Below are positions 32,857-40,902 of a stretch of 64,000 nt of DNA, piece by piece; positions within the stretch are counted from its first letter, which is position 1; every line of letters starts with the position of its first letter. The translations under genes and the position numbers were made by a program. The stretch spans positions 62,001-126,000 of the forward strand of contig NZ_SJER01000004.1 of the NCBI RefSeq assembly GCF_004785955.1. Direction: 5' to 3'. Source of the DNA: Halostella litorea. Its GTDB lineage: Archaea; Halobacteriota; Halobacteria; Halobacteriales; Natronoarchaeaceae. The notes under the pieces were generated by a model, which ran no database searches, was not told the origin of the DNA, and worked only from the letters and a program-made list of their open reading frames with translations.

Positions 32857-33885
32857 ATGTCAGATGGGAATCCGCGGGTCAGTAGACGCTCGTTAGTCAA
32901 GGGACTCGGTACAGGCGCGATCGCGGCGACGGCCGGCTGCTCGATGCTCGGCGACCTCGGCGGGGGCGGCGGGGGCGACGGCGTCGAGATGACGATCGCA
33001 AGCACCTTCGAACCCGGCCACATCCTCGTGCAGGCCGCGGAGACGTTCAAGGAGGAGATCGAGTCGGAGTCCGACGGCGACGTCTCCGTCGAGATCAGCC
33101 CCGGCGGGTCGTACGGCTCCGAGGACGAGATCGGCGAGGTCGTCGCGCAGGGCGGCGTCGAGGCCCACTCCGCGGGCAGCTTCCCGTACTTCCAGTTCGC
33201 GCCGGAGTACTGGTTCTTCGGGTGCCCGTTCGTCCTCTCGGGCTACGACCAGTTGCTGTCGGTGCTGGAGAGCGACGAGATGCAGGAGGCCCACGACGCA
33301 CTCGTCGAGAACGGCGACCAGCGCCCGATCGGCCAGCAGATCTACCGCGGCGCGCGGAACTTCACATCCAACACGCCGATCCAGGGGCCGAGCGACGTCG
33401 ACGGGCTCAACCTCCGCCTGCCGGAGCTGGACCCGTGGGTGGCCATCTGGGAGGAAGTGGGCGCGTCACCAACGCCGGTCGCGCTGGACGAGCTGTACAG
33501 CGCGCTCGAACAGGGGACCGCGGACGCCTCCGAGGGCGGCGCGGAGCAGATCAGCTCGTTCAACCTCTACGAGGTCCAGAGCCACCTGAGCCTCACGGAG
33601 CACCTGATCGCCAACGGGAACATCTACATCAACGACACGTTCTACCAGGGCCTCGACGAGACCTACCAGGACATGATCATGGAGGTCGGCCAGTCGGCGA
33701 CGTCCTCCGCGGCGGAGCAGTCCCAGTCCCGCGAGGAGGAACTCATCCAGGGCCTCGCCGACGAGGGCATGGAGATAGTCGAGGACGTGGACGTCGAGGC
33801 GTTCCAGGAGCAGGCGGCACCGGCGGTCGAACAGCTGTTCGAGAACACGTGGGCGTTCGACTGGGAAACCGTCCAGAACATGTGA
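32857..33885 (+). CDS. dctP: TRAP transporter substrate-binding lipoprotein DctP
   Basis: A 342-residue extracytoplasmic solute receptor. N-terminus: RRSLVKGLG (Tat-like) and a lipobox ending TAGC (about residue 28). The DctP fold is clear, with the substrate-contact region YRGARNFTSN and LNLRLPELDPW, in which the Arg binds the carboxylate of the ligand. It heads a dctPQM set. The ligand should therefore be an organic or sugar acid, probably a hexuronate or aldonate given the dehydratases around. TTTTTTATC upstream is a likely TATA element. Confidence 0.92.
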   Translation: MSDGNPRVSRRSLVKGLGTGAIAATAGCSMLGDLGGGGGGDGVEMTIASTFEPGHILVQAAETFKEEIESESDGDVSVEISPGGSYGSEDEIGEVVAQGGVEAHSAGSFPYFQFAPEYWFFGCPFVLSGYDQLLSVLESDEMQEAHDALVENGDQRPIGQQIYRGARNFTSNTPIQGPSDVDGLNLRLPELDPWVAIWEEVGASPTPVALDELYSALEQGTADASEGGAEQISSFNLYEVQSHLSLTEHLIANGNIYINDTFYQGLDETYQDMIMEVGQSATSSAAEQSQSREEELIQGLADEGMEIVEDVDVEAFQEQAAPAVEQLFENTWAFDWETVQNM

Positions 33886-33938
33886 GCCGGCGGCAGTCGT
33901 AAAGGTAACCACCCGAGACACCCACCGTTTCATTTACA

Positions 33939-34505
33939 ATGGAAATCGACCAATCACTCGACCTGAAGCGCGACCGGCTTTTCGATAGGGTCGTCCTGTA
34001 CAGCGCGACGGCGCTGTTTACGATCACGATCGTTTTGACCACGCTCCAGGTCTTCATTCGGCTGTTGAACCTCCCCACGTTCGGCTTCCTGCACTGGACC
34101 GAACCGGCGGCGCGGTTCGTGCTCATCATCGCGACCTACCTGGGTGCCGCCGTCGCCGTCCGGAACAACGAACACATCGCGATCCGGTTCCTGCTCGAAC
34201 GGCTCACGAACTGGAAACCGTGGCTCGGCTACCTGGTTCAGGTGGTCGGGAAGCTGATCGTCATCGGCTTCCTCTGGATCGCCCTGGAGGGGACGATCAT
34301 CACGACCGTCGACGACTGGGCGACGTCGATCGGCGGGATCGGCTTCGTCACGTCGGGCCACCTCTACCTCGGGATCGGGATCGGCATCGGGCTGATGCTC
34401 ATCTACGCGGTGATCGACTTGGTGGGGCTGGCCCGCGAACTCCTGGCGATGCGGACGGCGGACACCGCCAGCGGCCAGATCGAGGAGGGGATGGCCGATG
34501 AGTGA
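33939..34505 (+). CDS. dctQ: TRAP transporter small membrane subunit DctQ
   Basis: A 188-residue four-helix membrane protein, the small subunit of the TRAP importer. Helices at about 22-44, 58-80, 100-122 and 140-163; family-typical EHIAIRFLLERL follows helix two. It lies between dctP and dctM and its end overlaps the dctM start by 8 bases, so the two membrane subunits are translated together, as needed for a 1:1 complex. Confidence 0.92.
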   Translation: MEIDQSLDLKRDRLFDRVVLYSATALFTITIVLTTLQVFIRLLNLPTFGFLHWTEPAARFVLIIATYLGAAVAVRNNEHIAIRFLLERLTNWKPWLGYLVQVVGKLIVIGFLWIALEGTIITTVDDWATSIGGIGFVTSGHLYLGIGIGIGLMLIYAVIDLVGLARELLAMRTADTASGQIEEGMADE

Positions 34506-35802
34506 ACTGCTCATCATCGGGACCCTGTTCCTCGGGACGCTGCTGGTGCTGTACGCGCTCGGCGTCCCGGTCGGGATCGCCATGGGCGCGACCTGCGTCC
34601 TGATGATGGTCTCGCCGTACGGGCGCGGCCTCAACTACGGCCTGATCGCCCAGCAGTTGCTGTACGGGCTCAACAGCTTCACGCTGCTTGCGATCCCGTT
34701 TTACCTCCTGTTGGGACGGCTGATGAACCGCATCGGGATGACACAGCGGATCTTCGCCCTGGCGAACGCCTTCGTCGGGCAGTTCCGCGGCGGCATCGCC
34801 CACGTCAACATCGTCGCCAGCATGATCTTCTCGGGCATGTCCGGCCTCGCCGTCGCCGACGCCGCGGGACTGGGCCGCGTCGAGTACACCGCGATGCGCG
34901 ACCAGGGGTACGACAAGGACATCTCGCTGGGCGTCACCGGCTCCTCGGCGATCATCGGGCCGATCATCCCGCCGAGCGTGCCGATCATCATCTACGCCGT
35001 GCTGGCCGAGGAGTCGATCGGCCAGCTGTTCCTCGGGGGGATCCTCCCGGGGATCCTCATCGGCGTGTTCCTGATGGCGCTCGTCTTCCTGTTCGTCCAC
35101 CTGCGCGGCTACGAGACGGAGGACTCCTTCGACCTCGGGGAGGCGTGGCGGTGCTTGAAGGAAGCGGTGTTCCCCTTGCTTGCCCCGATCCTCATCATCG
35201 GCGGGATCCTCACCGGGACGTTCACCGCGACCGAGGCGGGCGCGATCGCCGTCGTCTACACCGTCCTCCTCGGGATGTTCGTCTACAACGAACTCTCGCT
35301 GCGGGGGCTGTTCGAGGAGCTCCAGTACGGGATGGTCGAGACGTTCTCGCTGACGTTCATCGTCGGCGTCGCGTCGCTGTACGGGCTGGTCGCGCTCCAG
35401 CTCCAGCTTCCGATCCTGATGGCGGAGTCGATCACGAACTTCTCCAGCGACCCGACGGTCGTGATCTTCCTGCTCGTCGGGCTCCTGCTGGTGGTCGGGA
35501 CGTTCATGGAGACGATCGCGGCGATCACCATCCTCGTCCCGATCTTCATGCCGATCCTCGACATCGCGGGGATCGACCCGCTCCACTTCGGCATCGTGAT
35601 GATCCTGACGCTGATGCTGGGCCTGCTGACGCCGCCGTTCGGGGTCATCCTCTTCGTGCTGGAGAAGGTGACCGACGCGAGCTTGGAGGAGGCGATGAAG
35701 GCCGTGTTGCCCTACTACGTGCCGATCCTCCTGGTGTTGCTGCTCACCATCCTCGTCCCGGAGATCGTCACGTACCCGGCGACCGAACTGCTGGGCGCCT
35801 GA
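34498..35802 (+). CDS. dctM: TRAP transporter large permease DctM
   Basis: A 434-residue, about 12-helix membrane protein that uses the sodium gradient to import the DctP-bound acid. Visible family segments: IPFYLLLGRLMNRIGMTQR, GSSAIIGPIIPPSVPIIIYA and TPPFGVILFVLEKV near the end. The length is standard. It follows dctQ with an 8-base overlap. The next genes are dehydratase-like, which suggests an aldonate or uronate substrate. Confidence 0.93.
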   Translation: MSELLIIGTLFLGTLLVLYALGVPVGIAMGATCVLMMVSPYGRGLNYGLIAQQLLYGLNSFTLLAIPFYLLLGRLMNRIGMTQRIFALANAFVGQFRGGIAHVNIVASMIFSGMSGLAVADAAGLGRVEYTAMRDQGYDKDISLGVTGSSAIIGPIIPPSVPIIIYAVLAEESIGQLFLGGILPGILIGVFLMALVFLFVHLRGYETEDSFDLGEAWRCLKEAVFPLLAPILIIGGILTGTFTATEAGAIAVVYTVLLGMFVYNELSLRGLFEELQYGMVETFSLTFIVGVASLYGLVALQLQLPILMAESITNFSSDPTVVIFLLVGLLLVVGTFMETIAAITILVPIFMPILDIAGIDPLHFGIVMILTLMLGLLTPPFGVILFVLEKVTDASLEEAMKAVLPYYVPILLVLLLTILVPEIVTYPATELLGA

Positions 35803-35957
35803 CCGGGTAATCGGGTTCCGGTCGCGCCCGTTTTCGCGGCGGTCGTCGTGACCGCCGCCGTCGTCCGACCGCCTAGCCGTTCGGCCCCCGAAACCGACGC
35901 GGACGGGACGTTGCGGCGACGGAAACGCTTTTCCCCCGGCGACGTGGAGAGTCGCCC

Positions 35958-37145
35958 ATGCCAACGTTCGAGGGCTACCCGCGGGACAGCGGCCCCGCCG
36001 GGGTCCGGAACTACGTCGCAGTGATACCCACGTCGGTCGCCGCGTCCGCGGTCGCCAAAGCGGTCGCGGACCGCGCCGGGGAGCACGTCCGGGCGACGCC
36101 CCACCAGATGGGGATCGACCCGCCGGCCGGCGCGCGCGAGCAGATAGAGCGGACGCTGACGGGCGTGGGGCGAAACCCCAACGTCGGCGCGGCGGTCGTC
36201 GTCGGCCTCGGTCCCGAGTCCGTCGACGCCGAGTCGATCGCCGACGGGATCGCGGCGGCCGGCCGCCGCGTCGAGACGCTCTCGATCCGCGAGGCCGGCG
36301 GGACCGAGGCGGCGCTCGACGCGGGCGTCGACCTGGCCAAGGAGTGCTGGGAGGGGATCGCGGACGCCCGCCGGGAGGAGTGCGACGCGAGCGAACTCGT
36401 GTTCGGCGTCGAGTGTGGCGGCTCGGACGCGACCAGCGGGATCGCGGCCAACCCCGCCGTCGGCGCGGCCTGCGACCGGCTGGTGGAAGACGGCGGCACG
36501 GCCACGTTCTCCGAGACGCCGGAGTTCATCGGCGCCGAACACATCCTCGCGGAGCGCTGTGCCGACGCGGAGGTCCGCGAGCGGCTCCTAAACCGCGTCG
36601 AGCGCCGGGAGTCGATGGCGGAGCTGATGGGCGTCGACCTGCGGGGCGCACAGCCCAGCCCCGGCAACCAGGAGGGCGGGTTGACGACGATAGAGGAGAA
36701 GAGCCTCGGAGCCATCTCCAAGGGCGGGACGACGCCGATCCGCGGGATCGTCGACTACGCCGAGCGCCTCCCGGTCGGCGGCGGGCTGGTGCTGATGGAC
36801 ACGCCGGGGTACGACATCGAGAGCGTCGTCGGCAAGGTGGCCGGCGGGGCGCAGGTCGTCGCCTTCACGACCGGCCGCGGGTCGACGACGGGGAACCCGC
36901 TCGCGCCGGTGATCAAGGTGACGGGGAACCCGAAGACCGCGGACCGGCTGGCGTCGAACATGGACGTGGACGCCAGCACCGTCATCGACGGCGAGCCGGT
37001 CGAGTCGGTCGGCGACCGCGTGTACGACACCCTGCTGCGCGTCGCCAGCGGCGAGCGGACCGCCGCCGAGCAGCGCCGGCTGGAGGAGTTCGCGGTCAAC
37101 GAGTTGCAGCCGAACGAACTGGCGGAACTGCGGGGGGACGCATGA
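35958..37145 (+). CDS. UxaA/GarD-family dehydratase, large subunit A (C-terminal half residues kept)
   Basis: A 395-residue protein of the altronate/galactarate dehydratase large-domain family. The second half of the usual motifs is intact: VECGGSDATSG (151-161), ETPEF.GAEH, PSPGN.EGGLTTIEEKSLG (233-251), DTPGYD (281-286) and TTGRGS (304-309). The first-half residues are not: HQMGID stands where H.HGCG is usual, and GLGPE (83-87) where GLGCE is usual. It overlaps the SAF-domain subunit (ATGA-type, 4 bases), which in turn overlaps a second, complementary large subunit. It probably acts only as part of that complex. TATA-like CTTTTCC is 26 bases from the ATG. Confidence 0.85.
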   Translation: MPTFEGYPRDSGPAGVRNYVAVIPTSVAASAVAKAVADRAGEHVRATPHQMGIDPPAGAREQIERTLTGVGRNPNVGAAVVVGLGPESVDAESIADGIAAAGRRVETLSIREAGGTEAALDAGVDLAKECWEGIADARREECDASELVFGVECGGSDATSGIAANPAVGAACDRLVEDGGTATFSETPEFIGAEHILAERCADAEVRERLLNRVERRESMAELMGVDLRGAQPSPGNQEGGLTTIEEKSLGAISKGGTTPIRGIVDYAERLPVGGGLVLMDTPGYDIESVVGKVAGGAQVVAFTTGRGSTTGNPLAPVIKVTGNPKTADRLASNMDVDASTVIDGEPVESVGDRVYDTLLRVASGERTAAEQRRLEEFAVNELQPNELAELRGDA

Positions 37146-37456
37146 AAGGCACCGTCCTCGGCGACGTCGGCCTGCACATGGCGGACGCGGACAACGTCGT
37201 GACGGCCATCGACGACCTGGAGGCCGGCGCGGAACTGCCGTACGACGGCGAGACGGTCGAAGTCGCGGAGGCCGTCCCGTTCGGCCACAAGATCGCGCTG
37301 GTGCCTCTGGAACCGGGCGACGCCGTCGTGAAGTACGGCGAGACGATCGGGGAGGCGGTCGAGCCGATCGCCCCCGGCGAGTGGGTCCACACGCACAACT
37401 GCGAGAGCACGCGCGGGCGGGGCGACCGCGCCGCGGAGGACGGGGAGGTGGCCTGA
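37142..37456 (+). CDS. UxaA-family SAF-domain small subunit
   Basis: A 104-residue SAF-domain protein equivalent to the N-terminal domain of altronate dehydratase. Diagnostic segments: AVPFGHKIALVPL, then VVKYGETIG and GEWVHTHNCES at the end. In many bacteria this domain is fused to the large one; here it is a separate subunit between two large-subunit genes, overlapping both (ATGA upstream, TGATG downstream). This tight coupling indicates a fixed three-part enzyme. The dehydrated sugar acid is not known. Confidence 0.88.
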   Translation: MKGTVLGDVGLHMADADNVVTAIDDLEAGAELPYDGETVEVAEAVPFGHKIALVPLEPGDAVVKYGETIGEAVEPIAPGEWVHTHNCESTRGRGDRAAEDGEVA

Positions 37457-38592
37457 TGTCGGCACCCACCGGGCGAGAGGCGGCCGCGCCCCTCGGCGAG
37501 CGGTTCGACGCCTACCGGCGCGACGACGGCGGCCTCGGCGTGCGGAACCGCGTGCTGGTCGTCCCGTCGGTGATCTGCTCGCACATCGTCGCCGAGCGGG
37601 TCGCCGAGGCGAGCGACCGCGCCGTCTGCGCCCCGCACGACCACGGCTGCGGGCAGGTCGGGGCCGACCACGCACAGACCGAGCGGACGCTGCTGAACCT
37701 GGCCCGCAACCCGAACGTCGCGGGGGCGACCGTCGTCGGACTGGGCTGTGAGCACCTCCAGAGCGGGCCGTTCGCCGAGCGAGTCGGCGAGCACGGCGTG
37801 CCGGTCCGCGAGACGGCCATCCAGGACGCCGGCGGCACCGACGCGGCGCTCGACGCCGGCGTCGAGGCGACCGAGGAACTGGCCGACGCGGCGGCCGCGG
37901 CGGACCGGACGGAGGCGGCGCTCGCGGACCTGACCGTCGGCGTCGTGAGTTCGGACCTGGACCCGACGACCCGCGACGTCGCGGACCCGGTCGTGGGCGA
38001 GGCCGTCGACGCGCTGGTCGACGCCGGCGCGCGCGTCGTCGTCGCCGGGACCGAGCGGCTCGCACCGCACCGGGACGCGGCCGCCGGACGTGCGGCGCAC
38101 GGGGAGGTCGCCGAGGCGATGCGGGCGGCCGGCGACCGCGACGCCGGGCGACCGGGCAACGCCGAGCGGATCGCCCGCCGCGCCGCGGCCGCCGAGTTCG
38201 ACGAGGTGGTCGGGACGTGGGGGCACAGCGCGGTCGACGAGTTCGTGCCGTACGGCGGGCGGGCGACCGTCGAGGAGGGGCTGGCGCTGGTCGACTCCCC
38301 CTCGCGCTTCGAGGAGGCCGCGACGGCGCTCGCGGCGGCCGGCGCGTCCGTCGTCGTCCACGTCACCGCCGACGGGATCACGACGGGCCACCCGGTCGTC
38401 CCGGTCGTGAAGGTGACCGGCGACGGGACGACGGCGGAGGCGCTCGGGGGCGACATCGACCTCGACGCCCGCGCCGACGGCCCCGACGAACTGCTGGCGG
38501 AGCTTTCGCGCGTCGCCGCGGGCGGCCGGACGGCGAGCGAGGGCCACGGGCTGACGGCGTTCGCGATAAACCGCGTCGGCCCGTCGCTGTGA
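37456..38592 (+). CDS. UxaA/GarD-family dehydratase, large subunit B (N-terminal half residues kept)
   Basis: A 378-residue paralogue of subunit A. It keeps the first-half motifs missing from A: C41 in PSVICSHIVAERV, H61-D-H63-G-C65-G, GLGCE (95-99) and IQDAGGT (122-128). The second-half motifs are lost: CGGSD is VSSDLD, ETPE..GAEH and PSPGN..GGLTTI are gone, and DTPGYD is DSPSRF; only VVPVVKVTGD remains. A and B thus look like complementary halves of an ancestral homodimer. The start overlaps the small-subunit stop (TGATG). Confidence 0.85.
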   Translation: MSAPTGREAAAPLGERFDAYRRDDGGLGVRNRVLVVPSVICSHIVAERVAEASDRAVCAPHDHGCGQVGADHAQTERTLLNLARNPNVAGATVVGLGCEHLQSGPFAERVGEHGVPVRETAIQDAGGTDAALDAGVEATEELADAAAAADRTEAALADLTVGVVSSDLDPTTRDVADPVVGEAVDALVDAGARVVVAGTERLAPHRDAAAGRAAHGEVAEAMRAAGDRDAGRPGNAERIARRAAAAEFDEVVGTWGHSAVDEFVPYGGRATVEEGLALVDSPSRFEEAATALAAAGASVVVHVTADGITTGHPVVPVVKVTGDGTTAEALGGDIDLDARADGPDELLAELSRVAAGGRTASEGHGLTAFAINRVGPSL

Positions 38593-38610
38593 GGTCGGCG
38601 GGTCCCAAAG

Positions 38611-38618
38611 CATAATAC
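38611..38618 (+). promoter_or_regulatory. TATA-like element before the leader ORF and alcohol dehydrogenase
   Basis: CATAATAC is ~30 bases before the ATG at 38645, consistent with leaderless transcription starting at the small leader frame rather than at the dehydrogenase start 116 bases further on. Confidence 0.45.
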
Positions 38619-38644
38619 CCGGCCCCGACGAGTGTGCCACGACG

Positions 38645-38764
38645 ATGAACGAGGGACCGAAGCGTTCGGGAGAGCGACGGCAGCCAGAGGACCGGCCCGC
38701 CGGCGACGGGCGGTCGGATCGAAGCGACGACCGGAGGCGGGCGCGGCCGGGGTGGGCAGCGTGA
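38645..38764 (+). CDS. Possible 39-residue leader peptide
   Basis: A small open frame (MNEGPKRSGERRQ... ending PGWAA), very rich in Arg, Asp and Gly and probably disordered. A TATA-like element lies at the right distance for a leaderless ATG, and its TGA overlaps the GTG of the following dehydrogenase (GTGA). That is the arrangement of translational coupling. No homology is recognised. It may be a regulatory leader or a chance frame in the 5' leader. Confidence 0.4.
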   Translation: MNEGPKRSGERRQPEDRPAGDGRSDRSDDRRRARPGWAA

Positions 38765-39786
38765 GGGCGGCCGAACTCGTCGGTGCGAAGGAGTTCGAAC
38801 TGCGCGAGCGGGAGCGCCCGACGCCGGGCGAGTCGGAGGTGCTCGTCGAGGTGAGCGACGTGGGCATCTGTGGCTCGGACGTGCACTGGTACGAGCACGG
38901 CCGCATGGGCGACCGCGTCGTCGACGAGCCACTGGTGCTGGGCCATGAGAGCGCGGGCACCGTCGTCGAGACGGGGGCGGCCGTCGACGGCCTCGCCGTC
39001 GGCGACGCGGTCACCGTCGAACCCGGAGTCCCCTGCGGGGAGTGCGAACACTGCCGCCGCGGCGCGTACAACCTCTGCCCGGACGTGTCGTTCATGGCGA
39101 CGCCCGGCACGGACGGCGCGTTCCGGGAGTACGTCGCCTGGCCGGCGGAGTACGTGTACGCCCTCCCCGACGCGGTGTCGACCCGGGAGGGCGCACTGTG
39201 CGAGCCGCTGAGCGTCGGCATCCACGCCGTCCGCCGCGGGGAGGTCGGCGTTGGCGACGCGGTGCTGGTCATGGGCGCGGGGCCGATAGGGCTGCTCGCG
39301 GCCGACGCGGCGCGGGCGGCCGGCGCGACGGACGTCGCGGTGGTCGACGCGGTCGAGTCGAAGCTCGACCGGGCCGTCGAGCGGGGGGCCGACCTCGCGG
39401 TCGACAGCCGCGAGACGGAGCCGGCCGCGGCGGTCCGCGAGGCGTTCGGCGCGGGGGCCGACGTCGCCATCGAGGCGACCGGCGCGCCGCCCGCCATCGA
39501 GGCGACACTCGACGTGCCGCGGGCCGGCGGCACCGCGGTGCTGGTCGGCCTCGCGCCCGACGCCGAGGTGCCGGTCGACACGTTCGAACTGGTCCGGGGG
39601 CAACACGACGTCCGCGGGAGCTACCGCTTCGCGAACACGTATCCGACCGCCGTCTCCCTGCTCGAACGCGGCGCCGTCGACGCCGCGGGGCTCGTGGACT
39701 TCGAGGCCCCGCTCGACCGGATCGGCGAGGCGTTCGACCGGGCCGCCGAGCCCGACGCCGTCAAGGGCGTCATCGGCGTCGACTGA
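38761..39786 (+). CDS. Zinc-dependent medium-chain alcohol/polyol dehydrogenase
   Basis: A 341-residue MDR enzyme of the sorbitol/threonine dehydrogenase group. Catalytic zinc ligands: C in GICGSD, H-E in LGHESAG; structural zinc cysteines in CGECEHCRRGAYNLC; nucleotide motif GAGPIGLLA (about 170-178). It would oxidise a secondary alcohol of a polyol or sugar acid. The start is taken as GTG 38761, giving the standard N-terminus; upstream in-frame GTG codons at 38752 and 38632 are alternatives. It follows the dehydratase subunits and is probably part of the sugar-acid pathway. Confidence 0.87.
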   Translation: MRAAELVGAKEFELRERERPTPGESEVLVEVSDVGICGSDVHWYEHGRMGDRVVDEPLVLGHESAGTVVETGAAVDGLAVGDAVTVEPGVPCGECEHCRRGAYNLCPDVSFMATPGTDGAFREYVAWPAEYVYALPDAVSTREGALCEPLSVGIHAVRRGEVGVGDAVLVMGAGPIGLLAADAARAAGATDVAVVDAVESKLDRAVERGADLAVDSRETEPAAAVREAFGAGADVAIEATGAPPAIEATLDVPRAGGTAVLVGLAPDAEVPVDTFELVRGQHDVRGSYRFANTYPTAVSLLERGAVDAAGLVDFEAPLDRIGEAFDRAAEPDAVKGVIGVD

Positions 39787-39840
39787 CCGCCGGCGTCGAC
39801 CCCCGGAGGGAGAACATTTATATTCGAACGGACACCCCCA

Positions 39841-40272
39841 ATGCATATGGTTATCGTGGCAGCCATCAGCGGCTCCGACGGGTCGAAAGACGTCGCGGCG
39901 CAGGCGGACGAGCTCGCGAGGGCGTACGGCGACGAGCTCCACCTCGTCCACGTCATCGAGGAGACCGAGTACACACGCCGGGTCGAGAAGGAGTCCAGCA
40001 CGCGGGAGACGGACTCCGGCTCCATCGAGGCGACGGCCGCGGCCGAGGCGACCGCGGGGCTCGACGAGGTCATCGGGGACCACGAGGTCGTCGGCCGGGT
40101 CGGGAACCCGAGCAAGTCCGTCGTCGGGTACGCCGACGAGGTCGACGCCCGCTACCTCGTCCTCGGCGGGCGGTCGCGGTCGCCCGCCGGGAAGGCGCTG
40201 TTCGGCAGCGTCACGCAGTCGATCCTCCTGAACACGGAGCGGCCGGTCGTCACGGTCACGGGAGGGGAGTGA
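39841..40272 (+). CDS. Universal stress protein, small
   Basis: A 143-residue UspA-like protein. The nucleotide region is a variant, LGGRSRSPAGKALFGSVTQ, keeping the G-x9-G-S spacing. A TATA-like ATTTATATTC is at about 39814-39823; the ATG at 39841 or the second ATG at 39847 could be the start. It sits between the dehydrogenase and the lactate utilisation genes with its own promoter. Function is probably a general stress response. Confidence 0.83.
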   Translation: MHMVIVAAISGSDGSKDVAAQADELARAYGDELHLVHVIEETEYTRRVEKESSTRETDSGSIEATAAAEATAGLDEVIGDHEVVGRVGNPSKSVVGYADEVDARYLVLGGRSRSPAGKALFGSVTQSILLNTERPVVTVTGGE

Positions 40273-40374
40273 CCATTCCCCACCCCACCATGACGGCGCC
40301 GCCGCACTCGGCCGGGGCGAACCGTCGCCCGCCGACCGGTCACACCGCGACCGACGAACGACTCCGGAGGAACG

Positions 40375-40902
40375 ATGTCTGAGGGACGAGCGGCCACCGA
40401 TCCGGTCGCGGAGTTCCGGCAGTCGCTGTCGGACCTCGACACGCCGTCGACGGTCGTCGCCCCCGACGAACTGGGGGCGGCGCTCGAGGACGTGGTCGAG
40501 ACGCCCGCAGTCGGCGCGGAACTCCCCTTCGACGACCTCTCCCTCGCGGACGCGCCGGTAACGCTCGACCCGTCCCCCGCCCAGTTGCGGGCGGCGGCGT
40601 CGGGCGTGACGGGGTCGCGCATGGGGATCGCGTCGCTCGGCACGGTCGCCGTCGAGTCGCGGGCCGAGGGCGACGAGGTCGTCGGGCTGTACCCGTCACA
40701 GCACGTGGCCGTGATCAAGGCGAGCGACATCAGGGCGGACCTCGCGGACGCCTTCGACTGGCTCCGGGCCGAGTTCGAGGCCGGCCGGCGGTCGTTCGTC
40801 CTCGCGACCGGGCCGAGTTCGACCGGGGACATGGGCGCGCTCGTGCAGGGCGTCCACGGCCCCGAAGCGGTTCACATCGTCATCGTCAGGGACAATGAGT
40901 GA
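40375..40902 (+). CDS. lutC: LutC-type LUD protein, copy 1
   Basis: A 175-residue LUD-domain protein, the LutC component of the LutABC iron-sulfur L-lactate oxidation complex. The C-terminal signature FVLATGPSSTGDMGALVQGVHGP is split here as VLATGPSSTGDMGA and VQGVHGP; the ligand region SRMGIASLGTVAVES is also present. A Shine-Dalgarno-like GGAGGA precedes the ATG. It overlaps the lutBA fusion by 8 bases. Placed beside a predicted lactate-producing pathway. Confidence 0.88.
   Translation: MSEGRAATDPVAEFRQSLSDLDTPSTVVAPDELGAALEDVVETPAVGAELPFDDLSLADAPVTLDPSPAQLRAAASGVTGSRMGIASLGTVAVESRAEGDEVVGLYPSQHVAVIKASDIRADLADAFDWLRAEFEAGRRSFVLATGPSSTGDMGALVQGVHGPEAVHIVIVRDNE

Noticed and set aside
37096-40083. 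995-codon minus-strand open frame opposite the dehydratase and dehydrogenase genes
   Set aside because: No recognisable motifs; the opposite strand holds tightly overlapping genes with strong motifs.
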